From the NCBI GenBank assembly GCA_963667675.1, contig OY763929.1:1736001-1800000 (forward strand): a DNA stretch of 64,000 nt, in the 5' to 3' direction. Shown here piece after piece: positions 25,336 through 33,457 of this stretch. Source of the DNA: G963667675 sp963667675. Lineage in GTDB: Bacteria > Chloroflexota > Dehalococcoidia > Lucifugimonadales > UBA3495. A program made the translations under genes and the position numbers. The notes under the pieces were generated by a model, which worked only from the letters and a program-made list of their open reading frames with translations, had not been told where the DNA came from and made no database searches. Positions within the stretch are counted from its first letter, which is position 1. Each line of letters opens with the position of its first letter.

Positions 25336-26682
25336 TTGAAGCTTAAGAAAATCCAGGGCAGCCAGGATGTCGCCCAGATTCTCGACCGGGTAGACCCCCT
25401 CGACTTGTCCTCCCTCCCCGACTCCGTCTTGGAGCGCACCCGCCAGGTATTCGGCCCCGGCGTCACTCCCGCTCAGTCCGTGGTCGCCATCCTTGAAGAC
25501 GTACGCCGCGAAGGCGACGCCGCCGTCCGCCGCTACGCCAAGGCCCTGGACGGCATCGACCTCGAGACCACTTTGGTCAGCCCCGAGCAGGTCACCGACG
25601 CGGCTTCCCAGGTCTCCCCGCACGTCCGCCAGGCCTTAGAACTCGCCGCCCAGCGCGTCGAGGACTTCCACCAGTCCGTCATGCCTCGCGGCTTCATGGA
25701 TGAAACCCAGGGCCTCGGCCAGCTCATACGACCCCTGGACCGTGTCGGCCTCTACGCCCCCGGCGGGGCCGCTGCCTATCCTTCTACCGTGCTAATGACC
25801 GCCATACCGGCCCGGGTCGCTGGAGTGGGCGAAATCATCCTCGCCACTCCTCGCAAAGCCGGCCAGCCCCTCAATCCCGCCGTCATGGCCGCCGCTCAAA
25901 TCGCCGGCGTCGATTCCGTCTACCAAGTCGGCGGCGTCCCCGCTATCGCCGCCATGGCCTACGGTACCGAGTCCGTACCCAAGGTCGACAAGATTTGCGG
26001 CCCCGGCAACATATTCGTTGCCTACGCCAAGCAGCTTGTCCAGTCCGTCGTCGGCACCGACGGCATCTTCGGCCCTACCGAGACCATCGTCATCGCCGAC
26101 GACAGCGCCGACCCCGCCTATTGCGCCGCCGACCTCATCGGCCAGGCCGAGCACGACCCCCTGGCCACCGCCATCCTGATTACCGACTCCCCTTCCCTGG
26201 TCCGACAGATAGAGGACGAACTTGACCGGCAGATCGCCTCCCTGCCCAGCGCCGGCGTCGCCTTGGAAGCCCTCCAACGCCAGGGCCGGGTCATCATCGT
26301 CGACGACATCGAACAGGCCGTTGACCTGGCCGACCGCATCGCCCCCGAACACCTTTGCCTGATGCTCCAGGACCCCTGGCCCTGGGCCCAGCGCGTCAAG
26401 CACGCCGGCGGCCTCTTCCTCGGGATGTATTCTCCCGAGGTAATGGGCGACTACATCGCCGGCCCCAGTCACGTAATGCCCACCGGCGGCACCGCTCGCT
26501 TTAGTTCTGCCCTCGGCGTAAACCAGTTCCTCCGCACCATGCCCGTCGTCGGCCTCAGCCCCGACGACTTTCGACGTCTGGGCCCAGCCGCCGTTCACAT
26601 CGCCGAGACCGAAGGCCTCAGTGCCCACGCCGGAGCCGTCCAGGTAAGATTGGACCGCCTCGGCTCGCCGGCGTCGGAGTGA
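25336..26682 (+). CDS. hisD: Histidinol dehydrogenase
   Basis: The 448-aa zinc enzyme oxidises histidinol to histidine in two NAD-dependent steps. Conserved blocks are YAPGGAAAYPSTVLM, KICGPGNIFVAYAKQLV, GPTETIVIADDSADP, QAEHDP and EVMGDYIAGPSHVMPTGG. The start is a TTG at 25336 (KLKKIQGSQD). The gene is followed by hisC after 6 nt. Confidence 0.97.
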   Translation: MKLKKIQGSQDVAQILDRVDPLDLSSLPDSVLERTRQVFGPGVTPAQSVVAILEDVRREGDAAVRRYAKALDGIDLETTLVSPEQVTDAASQVSPHVRQALELAAQRVEDFHQSVMPRGFMDETQGLGQLIRPLDRVGLYAPGGAAAYPSTVLMTAIPARVAGVGEIILATPRKAGQPLNPAVMAAAQIAGVDSVYQVGGVPAIAAMAYGTESVPKVDKICGPGNIFVAYAKQLVQSVVGTDGIFGPTETIVIADDSADPAYCAADLIGQAEHDPLATAILITDSPSLVRQIEDELDRQIASLPSAGVALEALQRQGRVIIVDDIEQAVDLADRIAPEHLCLMLQDPWPWAQRVKHAGGLFLGMYSPEVMGDYIAGPSHVMPTGGTARFSSALGVNQFLRTMPVVGLSPDDFRRLGPAAVHIAETEGLSAHAGAVQVRLDRLGSPASE

Positions 26683-26688
26683 CCCGCC

Positions 26689-27789
26689 GTGAAGACCGCC
26701 GTCGACCTTGACAAGTTGCTGCTTCCCCACATCCGGGGCCTCGAGCGGTATCAGGGCGTCGCCTCCATGGATTCCATGGCTTCCCAGTCCGGCATTCCCG
26801 CCGATAAGGTCATACGCCTCAACGGCAACGAAAACCCCTTCGGCCCCTCCCCCAAGGCCGTCGAGGCCCTCGGCGACTTCCCAAACTACAACCACTACCC
26901 CGACCAGGACCAGACAAAGCTCCGGCAGGTCCTGTCAGACTACGTCGGCTTCCCCCCCGACCGCATCGTCGTCGGCAACGGCAGCGACGAAATTATCGAC
27001 CTGCTCATGCGCATGTTTCTCGGCACCGGAGAAAACGTCGTCATTCCCTCACCCACCTTTGGAATGTACGCCGTCTCCGCCGCCATCAATGGCGGTCAGG
27101 CCGTCTCAGTTCCCCTCGACGAAAACTTTGACCTCGACGTTGCCGCCATGCTCCGCGCCGTCACTCCCAAGACCAAGGGATTTTTCGTTCCGTCTCCCAA
27201 TAACCCCACCGGTAATCTGGTCTCCGAGTCCCACGTCCGCTCCCTTCTCGACACCGGCCTCTTGGTCGTAATGGACGAAGCCTACTACGAGTTTTGCGGG
27301 GTTACCTTCCTACCCCTTCTTGAAGACCACCCCAATCTCGTGGTCATCCGCTCCTTCAGCAAGTGGGCCGGCCTTGCCGGCCTCCGCGTCGGCTTTGGCG
27401 TCATGCACCCCGAAATCGCCCTCACCATGTTCAGCGTCAAGCCGCCCTACAACGTCACCCAGGCCGCCGAGGTTGCCCTTATAGCCTCCCTGGAAGACCG
27501 GCCCGTTCTCATGGAACGCGTCCGCGAAATAGCCGCCGAGCGCGACCGCATGACCGGCCTCCTTAACGACGTCCCCGGAATAAAGGCTTGGCCTTCCCAG
27601 GCCAACTTCATCCTTATCCAACTCCCCAACCGACGGGGCAAGGAGATTTACGACGGCCTCTGCCGCCGCGGCATCTTCCTCCGCAACTACGACTCCCCGC
27701 GGCTCCAGGACCACCTACGAGCCAGCGTCGGCTTCCCCGCAGAAACCGACGCCGTAGTCTCCGCCCTCTCCACCCTGGTGAAACCATGA
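26689..27789 (+). CDS. hisC: Histidinol-phosphate aminotransferase
   Basis: The 366-aa PLP enzyme has RLNGNENPFGPSPKAVEAL at the N-terminus, PNNPTGN, VMDEAYYEF and the PLP lysine in RSFSKWAGLAGLRVGFG. It converts imidazole acetol phosphate to histidinol phosphate. The start is a GTG. Its stop TGA (27787-27789) lies in an ATGA context that is duplicated at the hisB start, showing that hisC and hisB once overlapped. Confidence 0.95.
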   Translation: MKTAVDLDKLLLPHIRGLERYQGVASMDSMASQSGIPADKVIRLNGNENPFGPSPKAVEALGDFPNYNHYPDQDQTKLRQVLSDYVGFPPDRIVVGNGSDEIIDLLMRMFLGTGENVVIPSPTFGMYAVSAAINGGQAVSVPLDENFDLDVAAMLRAVTPKTKGFFVPSPNNPTGNLVSESHVRSLLDTGLLVVMDEAYYEFCGVTFLPLLEDHPNLVVIRSFSKWAGLAGLRVGFGVMHPEIALTMFSVKPPYNVTQAAEVALIASLEDRPVLMERVREIAAERDRMTGLLNDVPGIKAWPSQANFILIQLPNRRGKEIYDGLCRRGIFLRNYDSPRLQDHLRASVGFPAETDAVVSALSTLVKP

Positions 27790-27795
27790 CCCAAC
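27774..27795. repeat. 22-bp direct repeat, left copy (end of hisC)
   Basis: CCTGGTGAAACCATGACCCA plus AC is found here and again, without mismatch, at 28120-28141. The pair encloses the repeat insertion between hisC and hisB. Confidence 0.9.
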
Positions 27796-27830
27796 ACCAG
27801 GCCCCCAATCTGTCATTCCCGCCCCCAACC

Positions 27831-28047
27831 CGTCATTCCGAGCGAAGCCGAGGAATCTCAAATCCCTCGCTACCAGCCAAGTTTGGCTCTCTCCCAAAGC
27901 ACTCAGTCCCGCCCGTTACCCGTCATTCCCGCGCAGGCGGGAATCTCGCGCCCCAAACCACACATCCCCTCGCACAAAGGCCATCGCATAGCCCGGGCAA
28001 GGGCTGGTCGTTCGTCCTGAGGGAAATCGAAGGGGGAACGGCCAGCC
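27831..28047. repeat. Cluster of dispersed repeats B, C and A between hisC and hisB
   Basis: A family B unit (GTCATTCCGAGCGAAGCCG followed by AGGAATCT, from 27831), a family C unit (CGTCATTCCCGCGCAGGCGG plus GAATCT, 27921-27947) and a family A palindrome (28002-28047, imperfect 17-bp stem around GAGGGAAATCGA) lie in this order. The 342-nt space 27790-28131 has no gene. Confidence 0.85.
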
Positions 28048-28119
28048 ACGGTTGTGCTCAGGTCTCCACTTCACGACCACCTGAGTCAACCGTCTCCCAA
28101 ACCGTCCAATTCCCGCTAA

Positions 28120-28141
28120 CCTGGTGAAACCATGACCCAAC
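28120..28141. repeat. 22-bp direct repeat, right copy (start of hisB)
   Basis: It is identical to 27774-27795 and contains the hisB start codon ATG at 28132-28134. Confidence 0.9.
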
Positions 28142-28755
28142 CCAAGCATGACTCCCAACCATCCCGTTCCGCCTCCCTGGAACGCAAGACCGGCGAGACC
28201 TCCGTCAACGTCTCCATCAACCTCGACGGCCAAGGCAGACACGACGTCGACACCGGCAACGGCTTCCTGGACCACATGGTCAGTCAGGTGGCCCGCCACG
28301 GCCTCATTGACATAACCCTCAAAGCCCAGGGAGACGTCCAGACCGGCTGGCACCACCTGGTAGAAGACGTAGGCATATCCCTTGGCAGAGTATTCCGCCA
28401 GGCCCTCGGCGACGCCACAGGCATCCGCCGCATGGGTCACGCCATCGTCCCCCTCGACGAGTCCCTGGCCCTCGTTGCTGTAGACTGCAGCGGCCGTTCC
28501 TACGCCGAGATCGACACCACTCTCGACGGCGCAACCGTCGAAACCCTCTCCGGCGACCTCATAGCCCATTTCCTTGAGTCCTTCGCCATCGAGGGCAAAA
28601 TCAACCTCCACGCCAGGGTTCTCGCCGGCGTCAGCCCCCACCACAAGGCCGAGGCCCTTTGCAAAGCACTGGCCAAAGCCCTCCGCCACGCCGTCGAGCC
28701 CGACCCACGCGCTCCCGGACAGATCCCCAGCACCAAGGGCACCATCTCCGCCTGA
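28132..28755 (+). CDS. hisB: Imidazoleglycerol-phosphate dehydratase
   Basis: The 207-aa manganese enzyme removes water from imidazole glycerol phosphate. It has RKTGETSVNVSINLDGQG, the metal motifs HHLVED and HHKAEA, and GFLDHMVSQVARHG. It is the monofunctional type without a phosphatase domain. The genes hisH, hisA, hisF and hisI are not in the window. Confidence 0.96.
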   Translation: MTQPKHDSQPSRSASLERKTGETSVNVSINLDGQGRHDVDTGNGFLDHMVSQVARHGLIDITLKAQGDVQTGWHHLVEDVGISLGRVFRQALGDATGIRRMGHAIVPLDESLALVAVDCSGRSYAEIDTTLDGATVETLSGDLIAHFLESFAIEGKINLHARVLAGVSPHHKAEALCKALAKALRHAVEPDPRAPGQIPSTKGTISA

Positions 28756-28774
28756 CCATTCACCCAGGAAACGA

Positions 28775-29119
28775 ATGCACCAGCCAGTACTTCCATCAGA
28801 AGTCCGCATCGACGACCAGGCAATCCGCGTCCAATGGGATGACGGCCACACCGGCATCTACCCCCACCGCTACCTGCGTCTCAAGTGTCAGTGCGCCAAC
28901 TGCATCAACGAAATCACCGGCCGCCCCACTCTTGACCCTGAAACCGTACCCCAGGACGTCAAGGCCCTAGACCACATGCAGGTCGGCAATTACGGCCTCC
29001 AGTTTCTCTGGAGCGACGCCCACTACACCGGCATCTACACTTACGAATTCTTGCGCTCCGCCTGCGCCTGTCTCGCCTGCAACGCCGCCTCCACCCCAGC
29101 CGGGGGGGCTTCCAATTAA
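28775..29119 (+). CDS. DUF971 (GBBH-like N-terminal domain) protein
   Basis: From the ATG at 28775 (AGGA upstream) the 114-aa protein has the DUF971 pattern IRVQWDDGHTGIYPHRYLRL, CANC, and a second Cys pair CACLAC. The domain is found at the N-terminus of gamma-butyrobetaine hydroxylase and alone in bacteria, often near Fe-S or cofactor genes, where its role is not well established. The gene lies 19 nt after hisB. Confidence 0.85.
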   Translation: MHQPVLPSEVRIDDQAIRVQWDDGHTGIYPHRYLRLKCQCANCINEITGRPTLDPETVPQDVKALDHMQVGNYGLQFLWSDAHYTGIYTYEFLRSACACLACNAASTPAGGASN

Positions 29120-29133
29120 CGCCGCAGCCGTCC

Positions 29134-29139
29134 TATAAT
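29134..29139 (+). promoter_or_regulatory. Possible -10 box
   Basis: TATAAT occurs 46 nt before the membrane-protein gene at 29186, in the context CCTATAATCCGCC, again without a clear -35 box. Confidence 0.35.
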
Positions 29140-29185
29140 CCGCCTTCCGGCCGCCTGGCTTGCTGCGCATGACCGAGGACTAAAA

Positions 29186-29614
29186 ATGCTTCAACAGGTC
29201 CACGACCACATCGTAAAAGAACTGGGCGAAAGCAGCCGCACCGACACCATCTTCGTGCTGACCGCCATCGTCTTCAACCTGATCGTCTTGGGAGTCAACT
29301 CCGCCGTGGCCGCCGCCGCAGTCAACGAGGACCCTGCCACTACCTACGACTTGGTGCTGGCCGTACTAGCCGCCGTAACGGTGCTGCTAAACGTCGTCGC
29401 GGTCACCGCTTTGGTCTATGGCCGCCGCACCCGCCGCACCCTTCTCGATGGCCTGGTCGCCATGTACCGCGACAACCAGGCAGACAAGTACTACGACCCT
29501 TCCCTGATGTCCAACTACGGGGTCCGCTACCTTCTCTTCACCGGCGTCATTGCAACTCTGGCCGTCACCGCCGTCCTGGTCCCGCTGATCATCCGGTTTA
29601 CCGGCTCAGGGTGA
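29186..29614 (+). CDS. Small membrane protein, three predicted helices
   Basis: The 142-aa protein has an amphipathic N-terminus (MLQQVHDHIVKELGESSR), then hydrophobic segments at about 24-46, 50-74 and 115-139. The loop between helices 2 and 3 is charged and contains tyrosines. I recognise no family. It stands alone between the hisB cluster and an opposite-strand lipoprotein. Confidence 0.7.
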   Translation: MLQQVHDHIVKELGESSRTDTIFVLTAIVFNLIVLGVNSAVAAAAVNEDPATTYDLVLAVLAAVTVLLNVVAVTALVYGRRTRRTLLDGLVAMYRDNQADKYYDPSLMSNYGVRYLLFTGVIATLAVTAVLVPLIIRFTGSG

Positions 29615-29662
29615 CTCTGTCCTCTTCAAAGCGTCTCCAATTGCCCTGCAACGACTCCGATG

Positions 29663-29677
29663 GGTTCCGTTTGATTT
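29663..29677. repeat. 15-bp direct repeat, left copy
   Basis: GGTTCCGTTTGATTT occurs here and at 30254-30268, on either side of the lipoprotein gene at 29758-30186. An inverted copy of its first nine bases (AACGGAACC) lies near 29718. Confidence 0.6.
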
Positions 29678-29757
29678 TAGAGTGTGTTAAGCCTGAGCCT
29701 AGATATGCCAGTCCCTATAGCCGAACGGAACCGACTGTGCTTCACCATCTCCGCCTC

Positions 29758-30186
29758 TTAGTAGCCTGAGTAATTGGGTAAGCAACAAGATCTGACTCCA
29801 ATAATCTGAACCGGAACACCGTCAAGACACTCAGGTAGACGCCTGTGCTCTGGTAGAACGTTAGGATCTACCACTTTGCCGACGATGACTTGTATGCCGT
29901 AGGTCTCAATACGTTCCCCGGCGGGGTCCTGTAGGAAGTAAGTTGTAGTGTATCTGTGATACGGATACTCTTGAATGAGGTCGCTATACTTCTCTACGAC
30001 TGCTTTCTGTCGTGGTACGTCAGCTACCCATTGTGCCACTAGAGCCTCTTCCTCAGATTTGTTCAGTTCATCGAGAAGTCCATCACTTACCTCCACATCG
30101 CATGGCGGGAATTGGTTATTGTCTGATCCTCCGCAAGCTATGGCTACCAAAAGAACTAGCGAAAGTAGCAACTGACAGTACTTCAT
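29758..30186 (-). CDS. Small lipoprotein, function unknown
   Basis: The 142-aa product starts MKYCQLLLSLVLLVAIACGG, a signal peptide with lipobox VAIAC. The mature part has four further Cys, including a CC pair near the end, which suggests disulfides outside the membrane. The gene is AT-richer than its neighbours and is bracketed by 15-bp direct repeats, so it may be an acquired cassette. No family is recognised. Confidence 0.7.
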   Translation of the reverse strand: MKYCQLLLSLVLLVAIACGGSDNNQFPPCDVEVSDGLLDELNKSEEEALVAQWVADVPRQKAVVEKYSDLIQEYPYHRYTTTYFLQDPAGERIETYGIQVIVGKVVDPNVLPEHRRLPECLDGVPVQIIGVRSCCLPNYSGY

Positions 30187-30473
30187 CCCACGGTATTTCT
30201 TGTATGGGCCTAATGCTATGTTTACTTGGAGTAAGCCGAGTTGTCTTGCCCGCGGTTCCGTTTGATTTCGATGTGCGGCCTATCTGGTCGTAGGAGTACC
30301 ATACGCCAAAAGCAACCGGAATGCTGCGATGCCTCTTTATTACGCGCCGCCCGTTCCAGCACACCATATCGGGCTGGTCCCAGTGGTGGAGTGCAGGCCC
30401 GAGCGCCACTTCCCGCCGCCTCGAGTTACACCTGTTCCGGGCTACTTACCACCACTCCAGGCTGGACGCGCCC
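30187..30473. other. Intergenic region without a recognisable gene
   Basis: Open frames here lack any family feature or ribosome binding site. The only structure I see is the right copy of the 15-bp direct repeat at 30254-30268. Confidence 0.5.
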
Positions 30474-30692
30474 TCACTCCTGCTCTTTGCCGCGCCCCCT
30501 GAACGGACCGTGCTTAGGCGGCTTCAGCTTGGGCATCCCATAAGTATTCGTCTTGAACGCAAAGTACGACAGGAGCCTCTCCCCGGGCTTGTCGCACACC
30601 GGGCACGGCGCCGGGTCATCCATGCTTGAAATCGGACGCATCAACTCGTACTCGCTCTCACAACTATCGCAATAATACTCGTACACTGGCAT
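30474..30692 (-). CDS. FmdB-family zinc ribbon protein
   Basis: From the ATG at 30692 the 72-aa protein begins MPVYEYYCDSCESEYELMRP and carries a second pair CPVC, the FmdB zinc-ribbon pattern. Family members are small putative regulatory or RNA-associated proteins. The longer frame upstream (to 30815) is basic and lacks family similarity. It is divergent from cysS. Confidence 0.88.
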   Translation of the reverse strand: MPVYEYYCDSCESEYELMRPISSMDDPAPCPVCDKPGERLLSYFAFKTNTYGMPKLKPPKHGPFRGRGKEQE

Positions 30693-30883
30693 AGCTACCC
30701 TCGATATCCTTCGAATTACCCAGCATCCTCGCCTAATACGCTTCTTCCTCGTCGATTTTCTCGCCACCGTGATTTTACCCCTGTCCATTCCCCGCCGCCA
30801 ACCCTCCCATTCCACAGATGCACAAGATGCACACTCGCCAATCCCGTGTTAAACTGCCCTATAGCCGCCTCCTGGAGACCGGG

Positions 30884-33079
30884 TTGCTCCGCATCTACAA
30901 CACCCTCACCAAGTCCACTGAACAGGTACAACCCCTAGAACCTGGCCTGGTCCGCATGTACACCTGCGGGCCCACCGTTTATCGTGACGCCCACCTCGGC
31001 AACCTCCGCACCTACCTCCTCGCCGACTGGATTCGCCGCGTCCTTCAGGCAGACGGCCTCGGTGTCCGCCACGTCAAGAACATCACCGACGTCGGCCACA
31101 TGCGCCAGGACCTCATCGAGGCCGGCGGCGACAAGGTGATTCTCGCTGCCATTGAAGAAGGCCGCTCTGTATCGGAACTTACCAAGTACTACGCCGACCG
31201 CTTCCATCGCGACGAGGCGCGCCTCAACATCCTCCCAGCCCACGAATTCCCTTGGGCCACCCAGCACGTCCCAGAGATGCTCTCCATCGTCTCCAAGTTG
31301 CTCGAAAACGGTCGCGCCTACCACGTCGGCGGCAACGTCTACTTTGATGTCAGTTCTTTCCCCGACTACGGCAAGCTCTCCCGGAATACCGGCGCCGACC
31401 TCCTCGAAGGTGTTCGCGCCGAGGCGGACCCCCTCAAGCGCGACCCCCGCGACTTCACCCTCTGGAAAGCCGCCGAGCCCGGCCGCGACCTCAAGTGGGA
31501 CAGCCCCTGGGGTCCGGGCTTCCCCGGCTGGCACATCGAATGCTCCGCCATGGCCGAGAAATACCTTGGCCCCTGGTTCGACATCCACACCGGCGGCGTC
31601 GACAACATCTTTCCCCACCATGAAGACGAAATCGCCCAGAGCGAGGCCGCCTTCGGGAGTTCCCACGTCAACTATTGGGTCCACGCCCAACACCTCCTTG
31701 TCGACGGCGCCAAGATGGCCAAGTCCTCAGGCAACGTCTTCCTGGTCGACGACCTCGTCTCACGCGGCTTCGACCCCCTCGCTTTCCGCTATCTCTGCCT
31801 CACCGTCCGGTACCGCCGCCGCATGAACTTCACCTTCAACGCCCTCCGCTCTGCCGAAAAGGCCCTCACCGGCCTGCGCCACCGCATCTGGCTGTGGAAG
31901 CGCCTGGGTCCCCTCTCATCGCTCCCTGCGGAGACTCAGCAATGGTGCGATGCCTTCTGGTCGGCCATCCACGATGACCTCAACCTTCCCCGCGCCCTCG
32001 CCGTCGCTTGGCGGCTATGTGCCTCGCCGCTGCCCGGGCAGGCCAAGCTGTCCCTCCTACTCGACTTCGATCGCGCCTTCGGGTTGGAGCTCGACTCCGT
32101 ACCGGCCGCCTATGACATTCCCGAGCCGGTCGCCTCTGCCGTCCAGCGGCGTACCGATCTTCGCTGCCAAACCCAGTATCCTGTCGCCGACCAAATCCGT
32201 TCCGACCTCGACTCCCAGGGATATATCCTCCAAGACACCCCCTCCGACAGCCAGGTCCGACCCAAGACCGCTTTCGAACGCACCCGCCAACCCTGGCCCA
32301 CCTTCTCCTCCTCTCGCGAAGTCCAGTCCTTCCTCCACCTTCCTTCCCAATACGACTTCACCTTCATCCTCAATGCCCAGGGCTACGTCAGCGACCTGGA
32401 TCGGTGTCTGAACAGCGTCGTCAACCACTCCAACGGCTACTCGGTGGAGATCATCGCCGTAGATAACGGCAACGGCGCCGGCCAGTGGCTAGAAGACTTC
32501 CGCCTTTCCCACTCGTCCATGCGGGTCATCCATTGCGACCACAACCTCGGCGATGCCGCCGGCAAGAACATCGGCCTCAAGCAAAGCCTCGGCCACCGCG
32601 TCGTCATCCTGGACAGTTCCATCGAAATCGTCGATGTCATTCTCGACCCCATCGCCCAACAACTGGCCGACCCGTCCGTTGGCATCTTCGGCCCCTACGG
32701 ACTCACCACCAACGACCTCCGCCACTTCCACGAAGAGGTCGCCAAGGGCGACGCCGACGCCATGCAGGCCTATTGCATGGCCTTCCGACGGGAATGTGTC
32801 AACACCGTCGGCCTCATGCGTGAAGCCTTCCGTTTCTACCGCAACCTCGACATCGACTACTCCTTCCAATTCAAGGACAAAGGCTTCCGCATCGTAGCCG
32901 ACGACACTCTGCCCTTGGTCCGCCACCAGCACCGCCAATGGGTTGAATTGGAAGAGAACCAGCGCGACGAACTCAGCCGCAAAAACTTTGGCCGCTTCCT
33001 AAAACGCTGGGGCCACCGCCCCGACCTCCTCCTCTCCTCAACCGGCCAAGGCGTAGGCAACGACTTCTTCCACCATTAG
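30884..33079 (+). CDS. cysS: Cysteinyl-tRNA synthetase fused to a glycosyltransferase-like domain
   Basis: Residues 1-470 (from the TTG at 30884) are CysRS: LRIYNTLTKSTEQVQPLEPG, the zinc Cys in CGPTVY, HLGN for HIGH, WHIECSAMA, FPHHEDEIAQSEA and KMAKSSGNV for KMSKS. Residues from about 489 to 731 look like a GT-A (family 2) glycosyltransferase: YDFTFILNAQGYVSDLDRCL, VEIIAVDNGNGAG and NLGDAAGKNIGL. The position of the usual DxD reads ILDSSIE, so catalysis is doubtful. The frame is continuous with no stop between the parts. TTG 30884 has GGAG 6 nt upstream; an ATG at 30818 is the alternative start. Confidence 0.93.
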   Translation: MLRIYNTLTKSTEQVQPLEPGLVRMYTCGPTVYRDAHLGNLRTYLLADWIRRVLQADGLGVRHVKNITDVGHMRQDLIEAGGDKVILAAIEEGRSVSELTKYYADRFHRDEARLNILPAHEFPWATQHVPEMLSIVSKLLENGRAYHVGGNVYFDVSSFPDYGKLSRNTGADLLEGVRAEADPLKRDPRDFTLWKAAEPGRDLKWDSPWGPGFPGWHIECSAMAEKYLGPWFDIHTGGVDNIFPHHEDEIAQSEAAFGSSHVNYWVHAQHLLVDGAKMAKSSGNVFLVDDLVSRGFDPLAFRYLCLTVRYRRRMNFTFNALRSAEKALTGLRHRIWLWKRLGPLSSLPAETQQWCDAFWSAIHDDLNLPRALAVAWRLCASPLPGQAKLSLLLDFDRAFGLELDSVPAAYDIPEPVASAVQRRTDLRCQTQYPVADQIRSDLDSQGYILQDTPSDSQVRPKTAFERTRQPWPTFSSSREVQSFLHLPSQYDFTFILNAQGYVSDLDRCLNSVVNHSNGYSVEIIAVDNGNGAGQWLEDFRLSHSSMRVIHCDHNLGDAAGKNIGLKQSLGHRVVILDSSIEIVDVILDPIAQQLADPSVGIFGPYGLTTNDLRHFHEEVAKGDADAMQAYCMAFRRECVNTVGLMREAFRFYRNLDIDYSFQFKDKGFRIVADDTLPLVRHQHRQWVELEENQRDELSRKNFGRFLKRWGHRPDLLLSSTGQGVGNDFFHH

Positions 33080-33131
33080 CCGTCCCAGCTAACCGTTTCC
33101 CCGCACCGAGCTCCTTCTCGAACCCGCGCCC

Positions 33132-33179
33132 CGGCTGTCCGTTCGCCCTGAGGGAAATCGAAGGGCGAATGGACAGCCG
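33132..33179. repeat. Family A palindromic repeat
   Basis: The near-perfect inverted repeat starts GGCTGTCCGTTCGCCCT and encloses GAGGGAAATCGA. It lies in the 378-nt gap 33080-33457, which otherwise holds an AT-rich stretch and the meaB promoter. Confidence 0.85.
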
Positions 33180-33372
33180 CCCTCGCGCAAGAACTCCAAC
33201 CCCCAGCCAAATTGCCCCAAAATCAATTCCTCACGCCGCATTCCGACATTACTACCTATGTCGCCTCTGCGTGAACGATCCCTGCACATTTCGCCAATAT
33301 TGCCGCAAATTCACATCCAAATTCCCCCATCTTCCGCTCGTTTTACATTACATAATCTATCCCAAAATTCTC

Positions 33373-33401
33373 TTGACTCGCCTAGCCCAGGATGGTAAAT
33401 T
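33373..33401 (+). promoter_or_regulatory. Promoter of the MeaB-like gene
   Basis: TTGACT (33373-33378), 17 nt, TAAATT (33396-33401). The predicted start near 33408 lies after the in-frame ATG at 33392, which therefore cannot be the translation start from this promoter and supports the ATG at 33458. Confidence 0.6.
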
Positions 33402-33457
33402 CCGGCAGTCGCACTAAGTGCCCTTCCCAAACTATCGGGACTCGGAGTCCTTGCCCC

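Noticed and set aside
25792..26895. Minus-strand frame of 367 codons across hisD/hisC
   Set aside because: It is antisense to two clear genes and has the Gly/Val/Asp composition typical of shadows of GC-rich genes.
33392..33457. ATG at 33392 as the meaB start
   Set aside because: It lies inside the spacer of the promoter TTGACT-17-TAAATT; the ATG at 33458 matches the family start better.
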